Source: Bog-159 sp049511415 (GTDB lineage Bacteria > Acidobacteriota > Terriglobia > Bryobacterales > Bryobacteraceae). From it: a DNA stretch of 64,000 bases. The notes beneath the pieces were generated by a model. The model searched no databases. It was given only the letters and a program-made list of their open reading frames with translations, and had not been told where the DNA came from. Of the stretch, positions 34,760 to 43,138 are shown one piece after another. The stretch is taken from positions 62,001 through 126,000 of the forward strand of contig JBEKYC010000005.1 in assembly GCA_049511415.1 (NCBI GenBank). Direction: 5' to 3'. Position 1 is the stretch's first letter; the number at the start of each line of letters is the position of its first letter. A program made the position numbers and the translations under genes.

Positions 34760-35751
34760 TGAATCCCGGTGTAGGCCGCGTACAGCTTGGCGATGTGCGC
34801 GCTGTGCACGTCGCCCGGATGGATCACGACGCGGTAGCGAAAGCGCAAAGTCTCGCCGGGCTGTAACGTAAGGCTGCCGTCTTTGGCCTTATCGTTTTCG
34901 AAATCGCGCAGGCCGAAGATATTGGCGGCGAACAAGCCATAGCCGCGCGCGTGCCACCATGTTGGATGCCGGGGATTCGACGGATGATCGAACATGGCGA
35001 TGCCCAGCGGCTCGCCATCTATCACGCCATAGTAGTCCACCCAGTCGGCGCGCTTGCCCCAGATCTGTTTTTCGCCCTCGCGCCCCTGCGCGTCGACCAT
35101 GTGGCCGGTGCGCGGCGGTTGCGCCGGTGTGCCGGCGTGCGGCTCTTCGAGCGCCGAAGCCACGCGCAGCGCGAATGTGCCCTCCTTGGTGTCTCCAAAT
35201 ACGGCCTTCAGGCGGGCGGTGAGAGTGATATCGAAATCGATGGTGCGCGCTTTTGGCTGGCCGGAGAAGATCATGTGGCGCGCCTCGGTCAGCAGGGTAT
35301 TGCCGTCAGGATCGCGCCAGTCGAACGTGGCATCGATCCCTCCCGATTCCTTGCCGCTGGTCACGCCATCAACCTTCACCAGGACGATGCGTCCGAATTT
35401 GCCACCCCGCGTCTCGTTGCCCCAGAAGTCGAATCCGTTGACATCGCCGTGCGAGAACCACAGCCCGCGATGATGCGGATGATCGTGGGTCTCGCCGGGT
35501 ATGTCTTCCATGGGGTAGCCGCGCGTGACGATCTTGCCGCTGGCCGCGCGCAAAGGATGGAGATAGGGCTTGTTGGTTTCCGGTCCGATGTAAAAGGTCG
35601 TAAAGGGCTGCCCTTTGATCTCGACGGAAATGGTTTCGATACCTTGCTGGCTGACGCGCACCTGGGCGGCGAGCGGCGCAGCCAAGGCGAAGGCCCACAG
35701 GGCCGGCTGCATGGCCCGCATCATCTTACCTGCAGAGTTTTTCGTAGCCAT
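34756..35751 (-). CDS. PmoA/DUF6807 family secreted protein
   Basis: A 331-aa exported protein (signal peptide from MRAMQPALWAFALAAPLAAQ). The family pattern is seen as HDHPHHRGLWFSHGDVNGFDFW, and the C-terminal HPTWWHARGYGLFAANIFGLRDFEN followed by LRFRYRVVIHPGD. These match the PmoA-like (DUF6807) family, whose members are beta-sandwich proteins of unknown activity despite the 'methane monooxygenase' name inherited by similarity. ATG 35751 is chosen because upstream codons overlap the esterase gene. Its start lies inside the 3' end of the esterase gene (30-base overlap), so the pair is coupled. Confidence 0.78.
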   Translation of the reverse strand: MATKNSAGKMMRAMQPALWAFALAAPLAAQVRVSQQGIETISVEIKGQPFTTFYIGPETNKPYLHPLRAASGKIVTRGYPMEDIPGETHDHPHHRGLWFSHGDVNGFDFWGNETRGGKFGRIVLVKVDGVTSGKESGGIDATFDWRDPDGNTLLTEARHMIFSGQPKARTIDFDITLTARLKAVFGDTKEGTFALRVASALEEPHAGTPAQPPRTGHMVDAQGREGEKQIWGKRADWVDYYGVIDGEPLGIAMFDHPSNPRHPTWWHARGYGLFAANIFGLRDFENDKAKDGSLTLQPGETLRFRYRVVIHPGDVHSAHIAKLYAAYTGIH

Positions 35752-36593
35752 GCGATCATCTCCGGCTTCCAGTGTTGCATATCGGGCGCGCGCCAGCCGG
35801 ACATGCCGTGCCCTCCGCCCTCGATGGCGATCAGTTCGCAAGCCACGGCTGCCTGATGCATGGCGTCGCAAAACGCAGTCGATTGTTCGTAGTCGACCTG
35901 ATCGTCCTTGGTTCCGTGGATGACCAGGAACGGCGGCATTCCTTTGTGCACGGCTGCGATGGGCGCAACGGCGTGTAGTTTCGCGAGGCCGGCGGCATCC
36001 AGCTGTTCGACGCCGAAGAAATGGATGCCCCCGCCGTGGGATGCGTGGCGGTCGATGGTCGCCATATTGAAACGTTCGGGGTGCTCGCGCCGCAGCAGGG
36101 CGAGCTTGCCATAGTCCGACGGTCCGTAAAAATCGACCACCGCGGCGATAGGCGTGTCCGCAGTTTCGTGCGTGCCGAGGTAATTCACGAAGAAGCCGCC
36201 GGCGGATTCGCCGATGATGGCAATCTTGGACGCGTTCACGTGGTATTCGGCGGCATGCGCCTTGAGCCAGCGAATGGCGCTTCTGACATCTTCCATAGCC
36301 TCCGGAAAATGGACCGCGGGCGCCAGCCGGTAATCGATACTGAACCAGGCGAATCCGTCGCTGGTGAGCGGCTCGAAAAGCGGCCGTACGTTGGTGCTTT
36401 TGCTGCCTTCGTCGAAGCCGCCGCCGTGGATCAGTATTGCGGCGGGAAACGGGCCGGGGCCATCGGGGATGTGCAGGTCGAGCAGAAGCGGTTTGCCATC
36501 CGGGCGGCCATATTCCACGTCCTGGCGGTCAAGGGGCGCGGCGGACAAGCCGGTTGCACAGACGAGCGCGAGAAGCACCGCGGCGGCTCGCAT
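35721..36593 (-). CDS. Secreted alpha/beta-hydrolase, esterase/lipase (HSL-like)
   Basis: A 290-aa exported hydrolase. Signal peptide RAAAVLLALVCATGLSA; oxyanion HGGG in ILIHGGGFDEG; nucleophile Ser130 in IIGESAGGFF; catalytic Asp in KDDQVDYE; and His in EGGGHGMSGW. These give the catalytic triad of the hormone-sensitive-lipase/BD-FAE group, probably acting on acetylated or feruloylated sugars or small esters in the periplasm. The start is ATG 36593, where the signal peptide begins. The upstream DoxX remnant is in the same frame without a stop, so a read-through product could exist. It overlaps the downstream PmoA-like gene by 30 bases. Confidence 0.87.
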   Translation of the reverse strand: MRAAAVLLALVCATGLSAAPLDRQDVEYGRPDGKPLLLDLHIPDGPGPFPAAILIHGGGFDEGSKSTNVRPLFEPLTSDGFAWFSIDYRLAPAVHFPEAMEDVRSAIRWLKAHAAEYHVNASKIAIIGESAGGFFVNYLGTHETADTPIAAVVDFYGPSDYGKLALLRREHPERFNMATIDRHASHGGGIHFFGVEQLDAAGLAKLHAVAPIAAVHKGMPPFLVIHGTKDDQVDYEQSTAFCDAMHQAAVACELIAIEGGGHGMSGWRAPDMQHWKPEMIAWLRKTLQVR

Positions 36594-36878
36594 CGATGAC
36601 TTCGGCGCCAGCCGCGGGGCGTCCGGGCGCCGAAGGTAGCTGGCCGAGGCGACGGCCAGCGGCGAGATCGCGTGGGTCGGCGTGTCGCCGACGGCGCACT
36701 GAGAAAAGCATGCGCCCAGCGCGTCGATGGTGATGCGGGCGTAGGCCCACTCATGCAGCAGCCGGGTACGGGGATAGAGCAGGGCGAGCACCGCGAGCAG
36801 CTTGGCTGGCCCCAGGATCGGGAGCATGTAATCCGGGTAGTGCAGGCCAGTCGCGATCCAGTATACGGCGTCCTTCAT
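36594..36878 (-). pseudogene. DoxX-like membrane protein remnant, in frame with the esterase
   Basis: About 95 codons from ATG 36878. The start MKDAVYWIATGL and the later YPDYMLPILGPAKLLAVLALLYPR, EWAYARITIDALGACFSQ match DoxX_2-family proteins. However, the 25-30 residues normally between them (the rest of helix 1 and the AEVAKAF-type loop) are missing, so the protein has an internal in-frame deletion. The end, SYLRRPDAPRLAPKS, runs into the esterase start without a stop codon. Whether any product is made is unclear. The intact family spans the membrane four times. Confidence 0.65.
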
Positions 36879-36976
36879 CGTTCCATTCTCTAACGCTCTG
36901 TTTGTATCGTGCAAGAAGGGGTCATGCAGGCCGGCAAAGTCGAGATCCAACGGGCCTCGTCTCTCGTCGAGTTTAG

Positions 36977-38494
36977 TCAGACCGTTTGCAAGACGGCTAG
37001 TTCCGCGGCGGTGGCCTTCTCCACGTCGGCGTGGAGGCTGTGGCCATGCGCGTCCATGGTTACTATGGCGGCGAAGCCCTTGACCCGCAGCCGCCACATC
37101 GCTTCCGGAATGCCGAATTCCATCAACTCGACGCCCAAAACCTCTTCCACCGTGCGCGCGTAGTATTGCGCGGCGCCGCCGATGGCGTTCAGATACACCG
37201 CGCCGCACTCCTGAAGCGCAGCCAACGTTTTGGCGCCCATGCCGCCCTTGCCGATCACGGCGCGCACACCATAGCGGCGGATCACGTCCGCCTGGTAAGG
37301 CTCCTCGCGGCTGCTGGTGGTGGGTCCCGCGGCTTTCACCATCCAGCGTTCGCCTTGCTTCAGCATCACGGGTCCGCAGTGATAGAGCACGGCCCCGTGA
37401 AGATCGACCGGCGGGGGATTCTTCATCAGGTAGGCGTGCACGTTATCGCGCCCGGTGAACATCTCGCCGTTGATGAGCACGACATCGCCCACGTGCAGCG
37501 CGCGCACGGTGGACTCACTGAGCGGGGCGTTGAGCACGACTTCGCGGCCCGAAAGCGGGAAGCCTTCGGCCTGCGCCATACGTTCCACCGGACGGCTGGG
37601 ATCGCGGTACAGCCATTCCAGAATGGCGCCGTTCGATGCATCCAGGCGCACGCCGAGCCGGCGGAAGGCCCAACAATCGTAGGCCACGGAAACAAAAAAA
37701 CTGGCGGGCAGGCGGTTGGCGGCGGTAATCTTGCATCCGATCAGGGAAGCCTTGCCGCCGAAACCCATCGCCCCCACGCCCAGCTTATTGGCTTCTTCCA
37801 TGATTTCGGATTCCAGTTTGGCCAGCACCGGATTCGGGTTGATATCGTCGAGCGTGCGAAAAAGTTCGCCTTTGGCGAGTTCATACCCGTGCGCACGGTC
37901 ACTGCCGATGCACACGCCCAGCGCTCCGGGCGCGCAACCTTGGCCCTGCGCCTGCCAGACCGCGTGCAGGAGGCATTTGCGGACACCTTCCAGGTCGCGG
38001 TCGGCGCGCCCGAGATGGTCCACGTTGCAGGGCAGCGAATATTGTATGTTCTTGTTTTCGCAGCCGCCGCCTTTCAGAATCAGCTTGATTTCGATATCGT
38101 CATGTTCCCACTGATCGAAGTGCATCACGGGTGTTTCCGTGCCGAGGTTGTCGCCGCTGTTCTTGCCGGTAAGCGAATCGACGGAATTCGGACGCAGTTT
38201 ACCAAGGCGCGTGGCTTCGGCGATGGCGGCACGGATGGCGCGCTTGATTTCGAGCTGGCTCACGCCCACAGGAGTATGCACCACAAACGTGGGCATGCCG
38301 GTGTCCTGGCAGATGGGGCCTCGATCGTCCGTGGCCATGTCGATGTTCGACAGGATGATGTTCAGCGCCTGGGACGATTGGGTGCCCGGCGTCTCGGAGG
38401 CGGCGGTGAGCGACATGGCGGCGCGCACGTCGGGCGGAAGGTTGGTCGAGGTTTGCGTGATCAGTTCGAGCAGACTGGTAGCGAGGAATTCCAT
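36977..38494 (-). CDS. Fumarate hydratase, class I (iron-sulfur, fused alpha/beta)
   Basis: A 505-aa oxygen-sensitive [4Fe-4S] fumarase that interconverts fumarate and malate in the TCA cycle. The alpha part (about 1-280) has PICQDTGMPTF and GNNSGDNLGTE-like KNSGDNLGTETP, with iron-ligand cysteines in the ICQD, GGGCEN and CIGSDRAHG contexts; the beta part (about 290-500) has GDVVLINGEMFTGRD and AVIGKGGMGAKTLAALQE. Fusion of the two subunits is the FumA/FumB arrangement. AAGGAA precedes ATG 38494 by about eight bases. It lies downstream of pyrE and the sugar transferase on the same strand. Confidence 0.93.
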   Translation of the reverse strand: MEFLATSLLELITQTSTNLPPDVRAAMSLTAASETPGTQSSQALNIILSNIDMATDDRGPICQDTGMPTFVVHTPVGVSQLEIKRAIRAAIAEATRLGKLRPNSVDSLTGKNSGDNLGTETPVMHFDQWEHDDIEIKLILKGGGCENKNIQYSLPCNVDHLGRADRDLEGVRKCLLHAVWQAQGQGCAPGALGVCIGSDRAHGYELAKGELFRTLDDINPNPVLAKLESEIMEEANKLGVGAMGFGGKASLIGCKITAANRLPASFFVSVAYDCWAFRRLGVRLDASNGAILEWLYRDPSRPVERMAQAEGFPLSGREVVLNAPLSESTVRALHVGDVVLINGEMFTGRDNVHAYLMKNPPPVDLHGAVLYHCGPVMLKQGERWMVKAAGPTTSSREEPYQADVIRRYGVRAVIGKGGMGAKTLAALQECGAVYLNAIGGAAQYYARTVEEVLGVELMEFGIPEAMWRLRVKGFAAIVTMDAHGHSLHADVEKATAAELAVLQTV

Positions 38495-38549
38495 ATATCG
38501 GTTCCTTAACTTCTATTTTAGCGGAAGTGCCGGTCTGAAGCCCGCAACC

Positions 38550-39164
38550 TTACACCCAGACTTTTTCGATGGGTTCGCCCATCTTGCAGAGGTCACAATG
38601 CGCGGCGTCGGCATAATAGCTGGCATTCAGCCGGGCTAAGTAATAGAGCGGCAGATTGCCAAAATCCCGCGTACCCGGCGTGGGCTGGTAAATGATCACG
38701 GCCATGGCCACCACACGGGCGCCGCGCGACTCGAGCAACGCCTGCATCTCAGTCAGCTTGCGTCCCGAACGGAGGATATCGTCAACCAATACGACCTGCT
38801 CGCCGGGGTGCTGTTCCAGATACTGACGGAAATGCAGCGGCTGTCCTTCATCCTCGCGTTCGGCCCAATAAACCTGGCGGGCGCGCAAGGCTTCGCAGAC
38901 GCCGTAAGCCACCGGCAGGCCGGCATTGGCCGGAGTCACGATCGAAAGGTCGGGAATGATGGCGCGGATTTCGGCATTCTCGCGCAGCAGCCGGCTCAGT
39001 CCCACACTAAGCATGCGCGCATGCTGGTAATAGCGCATGGCCAGCGGCACCTGAAGGTACTCGTTGGAGTGCAGGCCGTTGGTGTACTGAAAATGACCGT
39101 CGCGCAGAGCGCCGGTATCGCGCAGAACGCGCACAACTTCGTCTTGGGTTGGTAACAGGTGCAT
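38550..39164 (-). CDS. pyrE: Orotate phosphoribosyltransferase
   Basis: A 204-aa pyrimidine-synthesis enzyme that transfers ribose phosphate from PRPP to orotate. The PRPP-binding motif reads VVLVDDILRSGRKLTEM, and the substrate loop SIVTPANAGLPVAYGV follows the expected order. The N-terminus GALRDGHFQYTNGLHSNEYLQ agrees with PyrE. A C-terminal CDLCKMGEP pair of cysteines, not typical of E. coli PyrE, suggests a metal site or a clade extension. ATG 39164 has GGAG a few bases upstream. The gene begins 15 bases after the sugar transferase stop, so it is in that operon. Confidence 0.85.
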   Translation of the reverse strand: MHLLPTQDEVVRVLRDTGALRDGHFQYTNGLHSNEYLQVPLAMRYYQHARMLSVGLSRLLRENAEIRAIIPDLSIVTPANAGLPVAYGVCEALRARQVYWAEREDEGQPLHFRQYLEQHPGEQVVLVDDILRSGRKLTEMQALLESRGARVVAMAVIIYQPTPGTRDFGNLPLYYLARLNASYYADAAHCDLCKMGEPIEKVWV

Positions 39165-39179
39165 GTTTCGCTCCGGTGG

Positions 39180-40595
39180 TCAGTTCGCCCCCTGCCCGGT
39201 AAGGACGCGGGGAATCGTGCGCAGGATGATTTTCCAATCGAGCGCCAGCGACCAGTTGTCAATATACTGCATATCCATGCGCATCCAGCTTTCGAAATCC
39301 AGATTGTCGCGGCCGGAGACGGCCCACAGGCAGGTCAGTCCGGGGCGCATGCGCAGACGGCGGCGCTGCCAGGCCTGATACTGCTCCACTTCGTCGGGCA
39401 CGGCCGGCCGCGGTCCCACTAATGACATGTCGCCTTTCAGCACGTTCCAGAGTTGCGGCCACTCGTCGATGGAAAACTTGCGCAGGTATCGTCCCACAGT
39501 GGTTAAACGCGGATCTTCGGGGATTTTGAGGGCAGTCTTGCGGGTGCTTAAGTGGGCCAAATCGGCCTTCATTTTCTCGGCATCGGCGCACATGGAGCGG
39601 AATTTATAGAAAAGGAAGCGGCGGCCGTTCAACCCGCAGCGCACTTGTCTAAATATGATGGGGCCCGGGGACGTGAGGCGCACCAGCAGGGCCACCAGCA
39701 TCATGAACGGAAGCAGCACGACCAAGGCCGCCGCCGCGAGCACCATATCGGTGGCGCGCTTAACCAGCAAACGGATCTCGTCGTGAGGCGCCGCGGAAAA
39801 GGTCAGCAGCGGTGTGAATCCCAGCCGTTCCAGGTATAGTTCACTATTGACATGCGGAAAGAAATCGACGGCCACGCGAGTCCGCACGCCCTCTTCATCG
39901 CACATCAGGAATACATCTTCCAAGCCGGCGAGCGTCTCGCTGGGAACGGCAAAGATGATCTCGTCGATGACGCCGTCGCGCAGTAACCGGGGCAGTTCGC
40001 TCAAGGGATACACCGGATAGACGGACTCCAACTGGATTTGAGGCGGCGCGCTTTCCGGCTCGGGCGCGAGAAAGCCGGTGAGACGGATACCGTACTGCGC
40101 GGATCGTTCCAGTTCCTCACCCAGGCGGCGGGCGCGGGCGCTGGCTCCAGCCACCATGACAAAGTGCGGACCGCCGAATTGTCGCTGAATGGCCCCCGCC
40201 ATGCGTCCGGAAAGCAGCCGGAACAGGAACAGGAGCGTCCACGTATAGGTCGCGAATAGGGCCAGGAAGGGGCGGCTGAGATCGAGACGCAGGGAGAACT
40301 CGAACAGCACCAAGGCTACTGCACCGTACAGGCACTGGCGGAAGGAATCGCGCAACACGATGCGGGGATCGCCCGCATCGAGCTTATCGTAGACGCCCAT
40401 CCAGAGGCCGATGAGCAGCCACACGCCAGCGGCGAAGCCCATCACCAGCACTTTAATAGGGAGCAGGATATAAAAGATGTGTTCGAGGCGCAGCAGCGAT
40501 CGAGTGCGGTAAGCCGCCTCAAAAGCCAGCGCGGTGAGGATGAGGTCGGACAGCCCGAACAAAACACGGGCCTTGCGGTGCTGGCGACTGAACAT
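39180..40595 (-). CDS. Polyprenyl-phosphate sugar transferase (exopolysaccharide initiation)
   Basis: A 471-aa membrane enzyme that moves a sugar-1-phosphate from a nucleotide sugar onto undecaprenyl phosphate to start a surface polysaccharide. Four to five N-terminal helices, then a Rossmann-like central domain (HFVMVAGASARARRLGEEL), a re-entrant helix (RATDMVLAAAALVVLLPFMM) and the catalytic block ending GRRFLFYKFRSMCADAEKM, KFSIDEWPQLWNVLKGDMSLVGPRPAVPDE and GLTCLWAVSGRD. Motif order is as in WcaJ/WbaP. It is directly followed by pyrE. No other EPS genes are near. Confidence 0.93.
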   Translation of the reverse strand: MFSRQHRKARVLFGLSDLILTALAFEAAYRTRSLLRLEHIFYILLPIKVLVMGFAAGVWLLIGLWMGVYDKLDAGDPRIVLRDSFRQCLYGAVALVLFEFSLRLDLSRPFLALFATYTWTLLFLFRLLSGRMAGAIQRQFGGPHFVMVAGASARARRLGEELERSAQYGIRLTGFLAPEPESAPPQIQLESVYPVYPLSELPRLLRDGVIDEIIFAVPSETLAGLEDVFLMCDEEGVRTRVAVDFFPHVNSELYLERLGFTPLLTFSAAPHDEIRLLVKRATDMVLAAAALVVLLPFMMLVALLVRLTSPGPIIFRQVRCGLNGRRFLFYKFRSMCADAEKMKADLAHLSTRKTALKIPEDPRLTTVGRYLRKFSIDEWPQLWNVLKGDMSLVGPRPAVPDEVEQYQAWQRRRLRMRPGLTCLWAVSGRDNLDFESWMRMDMQYIDNWSLALDWKIILRTIPRVLTGQGAN

Positions 40596-40637
40596 CCGGA
40601 TGCCAGCATATCATGGCGCGCTGGACACACCATGACT

Positions 40638-40663
40638 GGTGGCCGGCGGCGAAACCGGCCACC
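40638..40663. other. Perfect stem-loop between the Spy-like and sugar transferase genes
   Basis: GGTGGCCGG (40638-40646) pairs with CCGGCCACC (40655-40663) around an eight-base loop, in the 80-base gap between two minus-strand genes. There is no U-run on either side, so it may be a 3'-end stabiliser or a weak terminator for the Spy-like gene, which ends at 40676. Confidence 0.45.
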
Positions 40664-40675
40664 AACCAGCGATTC

Positions 40676-41182
40676 TTAGTGGCCGAAGCGACCGCGAGCC
40701 ATGGCGCGAGGCCCGCCTTCGGAGCCCGCCGGGGGCGTGAGCAGATTCAGCGAGCCGGCTTCATGAATTGCCGGCATCAAGGCGGCGGCGCTCTGCAGAG
40801 CCGCCAACTTGGTCTTCTGGTCGGCAGTCAGCACCGCTTGGGCTTGCTGCTGGTAACTGGCGCGGATGGGGGCCGCCTGCTGCTCCAGGGATTTCATGTC
40901 CAGCACCAACTTGCCGACGGTGGCGGCGTCGGCGCTGCCACTCTGCTCCTGGGTGCGCAGACTTTGGCGCATCGGCCCCATTTGCTGGTAAATCGGCTTC
41001 AGAGCAGCCGCCTCGGACTGCCGCAACTGCTGCAGGCTCGTGATTTGGGCCTCAGTCAGATTCAGGTAGCTCTGAATCGCGGTGGTTTTTCCTGCCGCCA
41101 TGCCGCGCGGTCCGAAATGGCCGGGCGCCTGGGCGAACAGCGCGGTTGCCATAAGGGCGATTGGGATTAAGCGTAATGTCAT
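40676..41182 (-). CDS. Spy/CpxP-like periplasmic protein, LTXXQ family
   Basis: A 168-aa exported, mostly helical protein. Signal peptide MTLRLIPIALMATALFAQ, then an LTEAQITSLQQL motif and a later LTADQKTKLAALQ, the paired LTxxQ segments of the Spy/CpxP family. Members act as ATP-independent chaperones or envelope stress and metal sensors. ATG 41182 is chosen because it starts the signal peptide; GGAGG lies 11 bases upstream. A sibling fragment lies at 46625-46868. Target proteins are unknown. Confidence 0.78.
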   Translation of the reverse strand: MTLRLIPIALMATALFAQAPGHFGPRGMAAGKTTAIQSYLNLTEAQITSLQQLRQSEAAALKPIYQQMGPMRQSLRTQEQSGSADAATVGKLVLDMKSLEQQAAPIRASYQQQAQAVLTADQKTKLAALQSAAALMPAIHEAGSLNLLTPPAGSEGGPRAMARGRFGH

Positions 41183-41292
41183 TCGTTTCGAGTCCTCCAA
41201 GCACCATTATGGCTTCTCGAACGCTCTCACGGGGTTAAACCTTTGATAAATATCAGTCGGGAAGGCCTTAACGTGGACTTAGCAAAACCAGC

Positions 41293-42969
41293 TCAATTTC
41301 GGGCGGGGCCGGATTTCGCGACAATACCGGCCGACTCATCGATGGTGAGGAATTGGTTTGCCGCGGCGCCCGCCAATTTCTGTTTCTGTCCGCTGGGCCA
41401 CTCGATCTCGATGGCCTGAACCTCCGCGTCGGCGCCGAGCCCGAAGGTAAGCGCCAGATCGCTTTGCGAGCAATAGCTCGATCCGCTGCGCACCATATTC
41501 CATTGCTTGCCGGACTTGCTGGTCACGCGCACGACGGCGCCAATGCCGTCCCGATTGGACTTGCGCCCCACCAGGCGGATCGACAACCAGTTGTTGCGAT
41601 TGCCCCCTTCGTTGCGGAACAAATAAGCCGGGCCGTCATTCGTCGTCACTACGATGTCCAGATCGCCATCGTGGTCGTAATCCGCGTAGGCGGCGCCGCG
41701 CGCCACCACAGGCCGGTTAAAAGCGCGCCCCATTTGGGCAGTCACGTTGTCAAAGTGTCCTTTGCCCAGGTTGTGGAACAGCAGCGGCGGCTCTTTATAT
41801 TGCACCTTGGGCTGCACGCGTCCGATCTCTTCCTCGATATGACCATTGGCGGCAAAAATATCGGGGTAGCCATCCAGATCGTAGTCGAAGAAGAACGCGC
41901 CAAATGTGAGAGTCAGCAGGCTGGCGCGGCCCACGGTCGATGACGGCGCCTGGTCCACGAACAAACCGGTGCCCTCATTATGGTAGAGTGCCAGCATCTG
42001 ATTGGAAAAGTTGCCGACCAGCAAGTGCGGACGGCCGCTATGATCGTAGTCGGCTGAATCCACACCCATGGCGCCGCGGGCCACGCCGTCCTCGCCGAAT
42101 GCAACACCCGCCGGCATGCCCTCTTCGCTGAAAGTGCCGTTGCGGTTGTTGCGGTACAACTTGTTGGGCTGGGTGTCATTGGAGACGAACAGGTCGGGCC
42201 AGCCGTCGCCGTTATAGTCCAGGACCGTAACGCCCAGCGACTTACTCAAGGGATCGCCAATACCTGCCTTTTGACTTACATCCTCGAACTTGCCGTTGCC
42301 CAAGTTATGATACAGTTTCGAGGAAGTTCCCTTGTACGACTCGGGCGTGCAATACGATTTCGTGGAACCGTCCAGCGAGCACCAGATATCGCCTTTGGCG
42401 GTCCATTGGACGTAGTTAGCGACGAATAGATCGAGTTTGCCATCACGATCGTAATCCAGCCAGGCTGCGCTGGTGCCAAAGCTGACGTTATTGATCCCGG
42501 CGGTCTTCGTGACGTCCCGGAATTTGCCGTGGCCCTCGTTGTGGAACAGGCGATCGCCGTCCAGCGCGGTGATATAGACGTCATCCAGACCGTCATTATC
42601 GAAATCGCCGACGGCCACACCCATGCCGTACATCTCGACGTCGAGCCCGCTGCCAATGGTGATATCGGTGAACGTGCCGTTGTGGTTGTTGCGGTACAGG
42701 GCCGGGAACGACTTGCGGGAATGTGGCGTCCAGTCTTTGCCGTTGATGAACAACAGGTCGGGCCAGCCGTCACCGTCCGCGTCCAGCCACGCCACGCCCG
42801 AGCCGACCGTTTCCGGCAGCCACTTCTTCCCGGCGCGTCCGCTATTGTGAACGAACTTAATGCCGGCCTGCGCGGTGACATCCGTGAAAGTGATAGGCAC
42901 GGTCGCAACGCGGTTGGCGGCTCCGGCGGCCGCGGCGACTAATCCCGCCGCTGCAAGATACCATTTCAT
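41293..42969 (-). CDS. CRTAC1-like FG-GAP/ASPIC repeat protein
   Basis: A 558-aa exported beta-propeller. A short N-terminal hydrophobic start (LAAAGLVAAAAGAANRVA) is followed by VCBS/FG-GAP blades with calcium-binding DxDxDG signatures, for example AWLDADGDGWPDLLFIN, VGDFDNDGLDDVYIT, AWLDYDRDGKLDLFVANY, VLDYNGDGWPDLFVSND, FDYDLDGYPDIFAANG and ADYDHDGDLDIVVTTN. The C-terminus has an ASPIC/UnbV domain (NWLSIRLVGRKSNRDGIGAVVRV, QAIEIEWPSGQKQKL). Typical of Acidobacteriota and Planctomycetes. It probably binds calcium and carbohydrate or protein partners; no enzymatic motif. The start is ATG 42969. Confidence 0.93.
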   Translation of the reverse strand: MKWYLAAAGLVAAAAGAANRVATVPITFTDVTAQAGIKFVHNSGRAGKKWLPETVGSGVAWLDADGDGWPDLLFINGKDWTPHSRKSFPALYRNNHNGTFTDITIGSGLDVEMYGMGVAVGDFDNDGLDDVYITALDGDRLFHNEGHGKFRDVTKTAGINNVSFGTSAAWLDYDRDGKLDLFVANYVQWTAKGDIWCSLDGSTKSYCTPESYKGTSSKLYHNLGNGKFEDVSQKAGIGDPLSKSLGVTVLDYNGDGWPDLFVSNDTQPNKLYRNNRNGTFSEEGMPAGVAFGEDGVARGAMGVDSADYDHSGRPHLLVGNFSNQMLALYHNEGTGLFVDQAPSSTVGRASLLTLTFGAFFFDYDLDGYPDIFAANGHIEEEIGRVQPKVQYKEPPLLFHNLGKGHFDNVTAQMGRAFNRPVVARGAAYADYDHDGDLDIVVTTNDGPAYLFRNEGGNRNNWLSIRLVGRKSNRDGIGAVVRVTSKSGKQWNMVRSGSSYCSQSDLALTFGLGADAEVQAIEIEWPSGQKQKLAGAAANQFLTIDESAGIVAKSGPARN

Positions 42970-43138
42970 GGGACCCCCTCCCGTTTGATGGGTAAAAGCT
43001 TAACATCAGGCAGCCGCGACCACCAATAGTGCTTTGTCACTAACATTTTCATATTAGAAACTCCAAGATCACCTGCTGATCTCTGTCGACTATTGACAGC
43101 TAACTTGGTGGAGCATATCTTTCCGGCGTGAAAGAGCT

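Noticed and set aside
37031..38509. 492-codon plus-strand frame opposite the fumarase gene
   Set aside because: Antisense shadow of a certain gene in a GC-rich genome; no motif.
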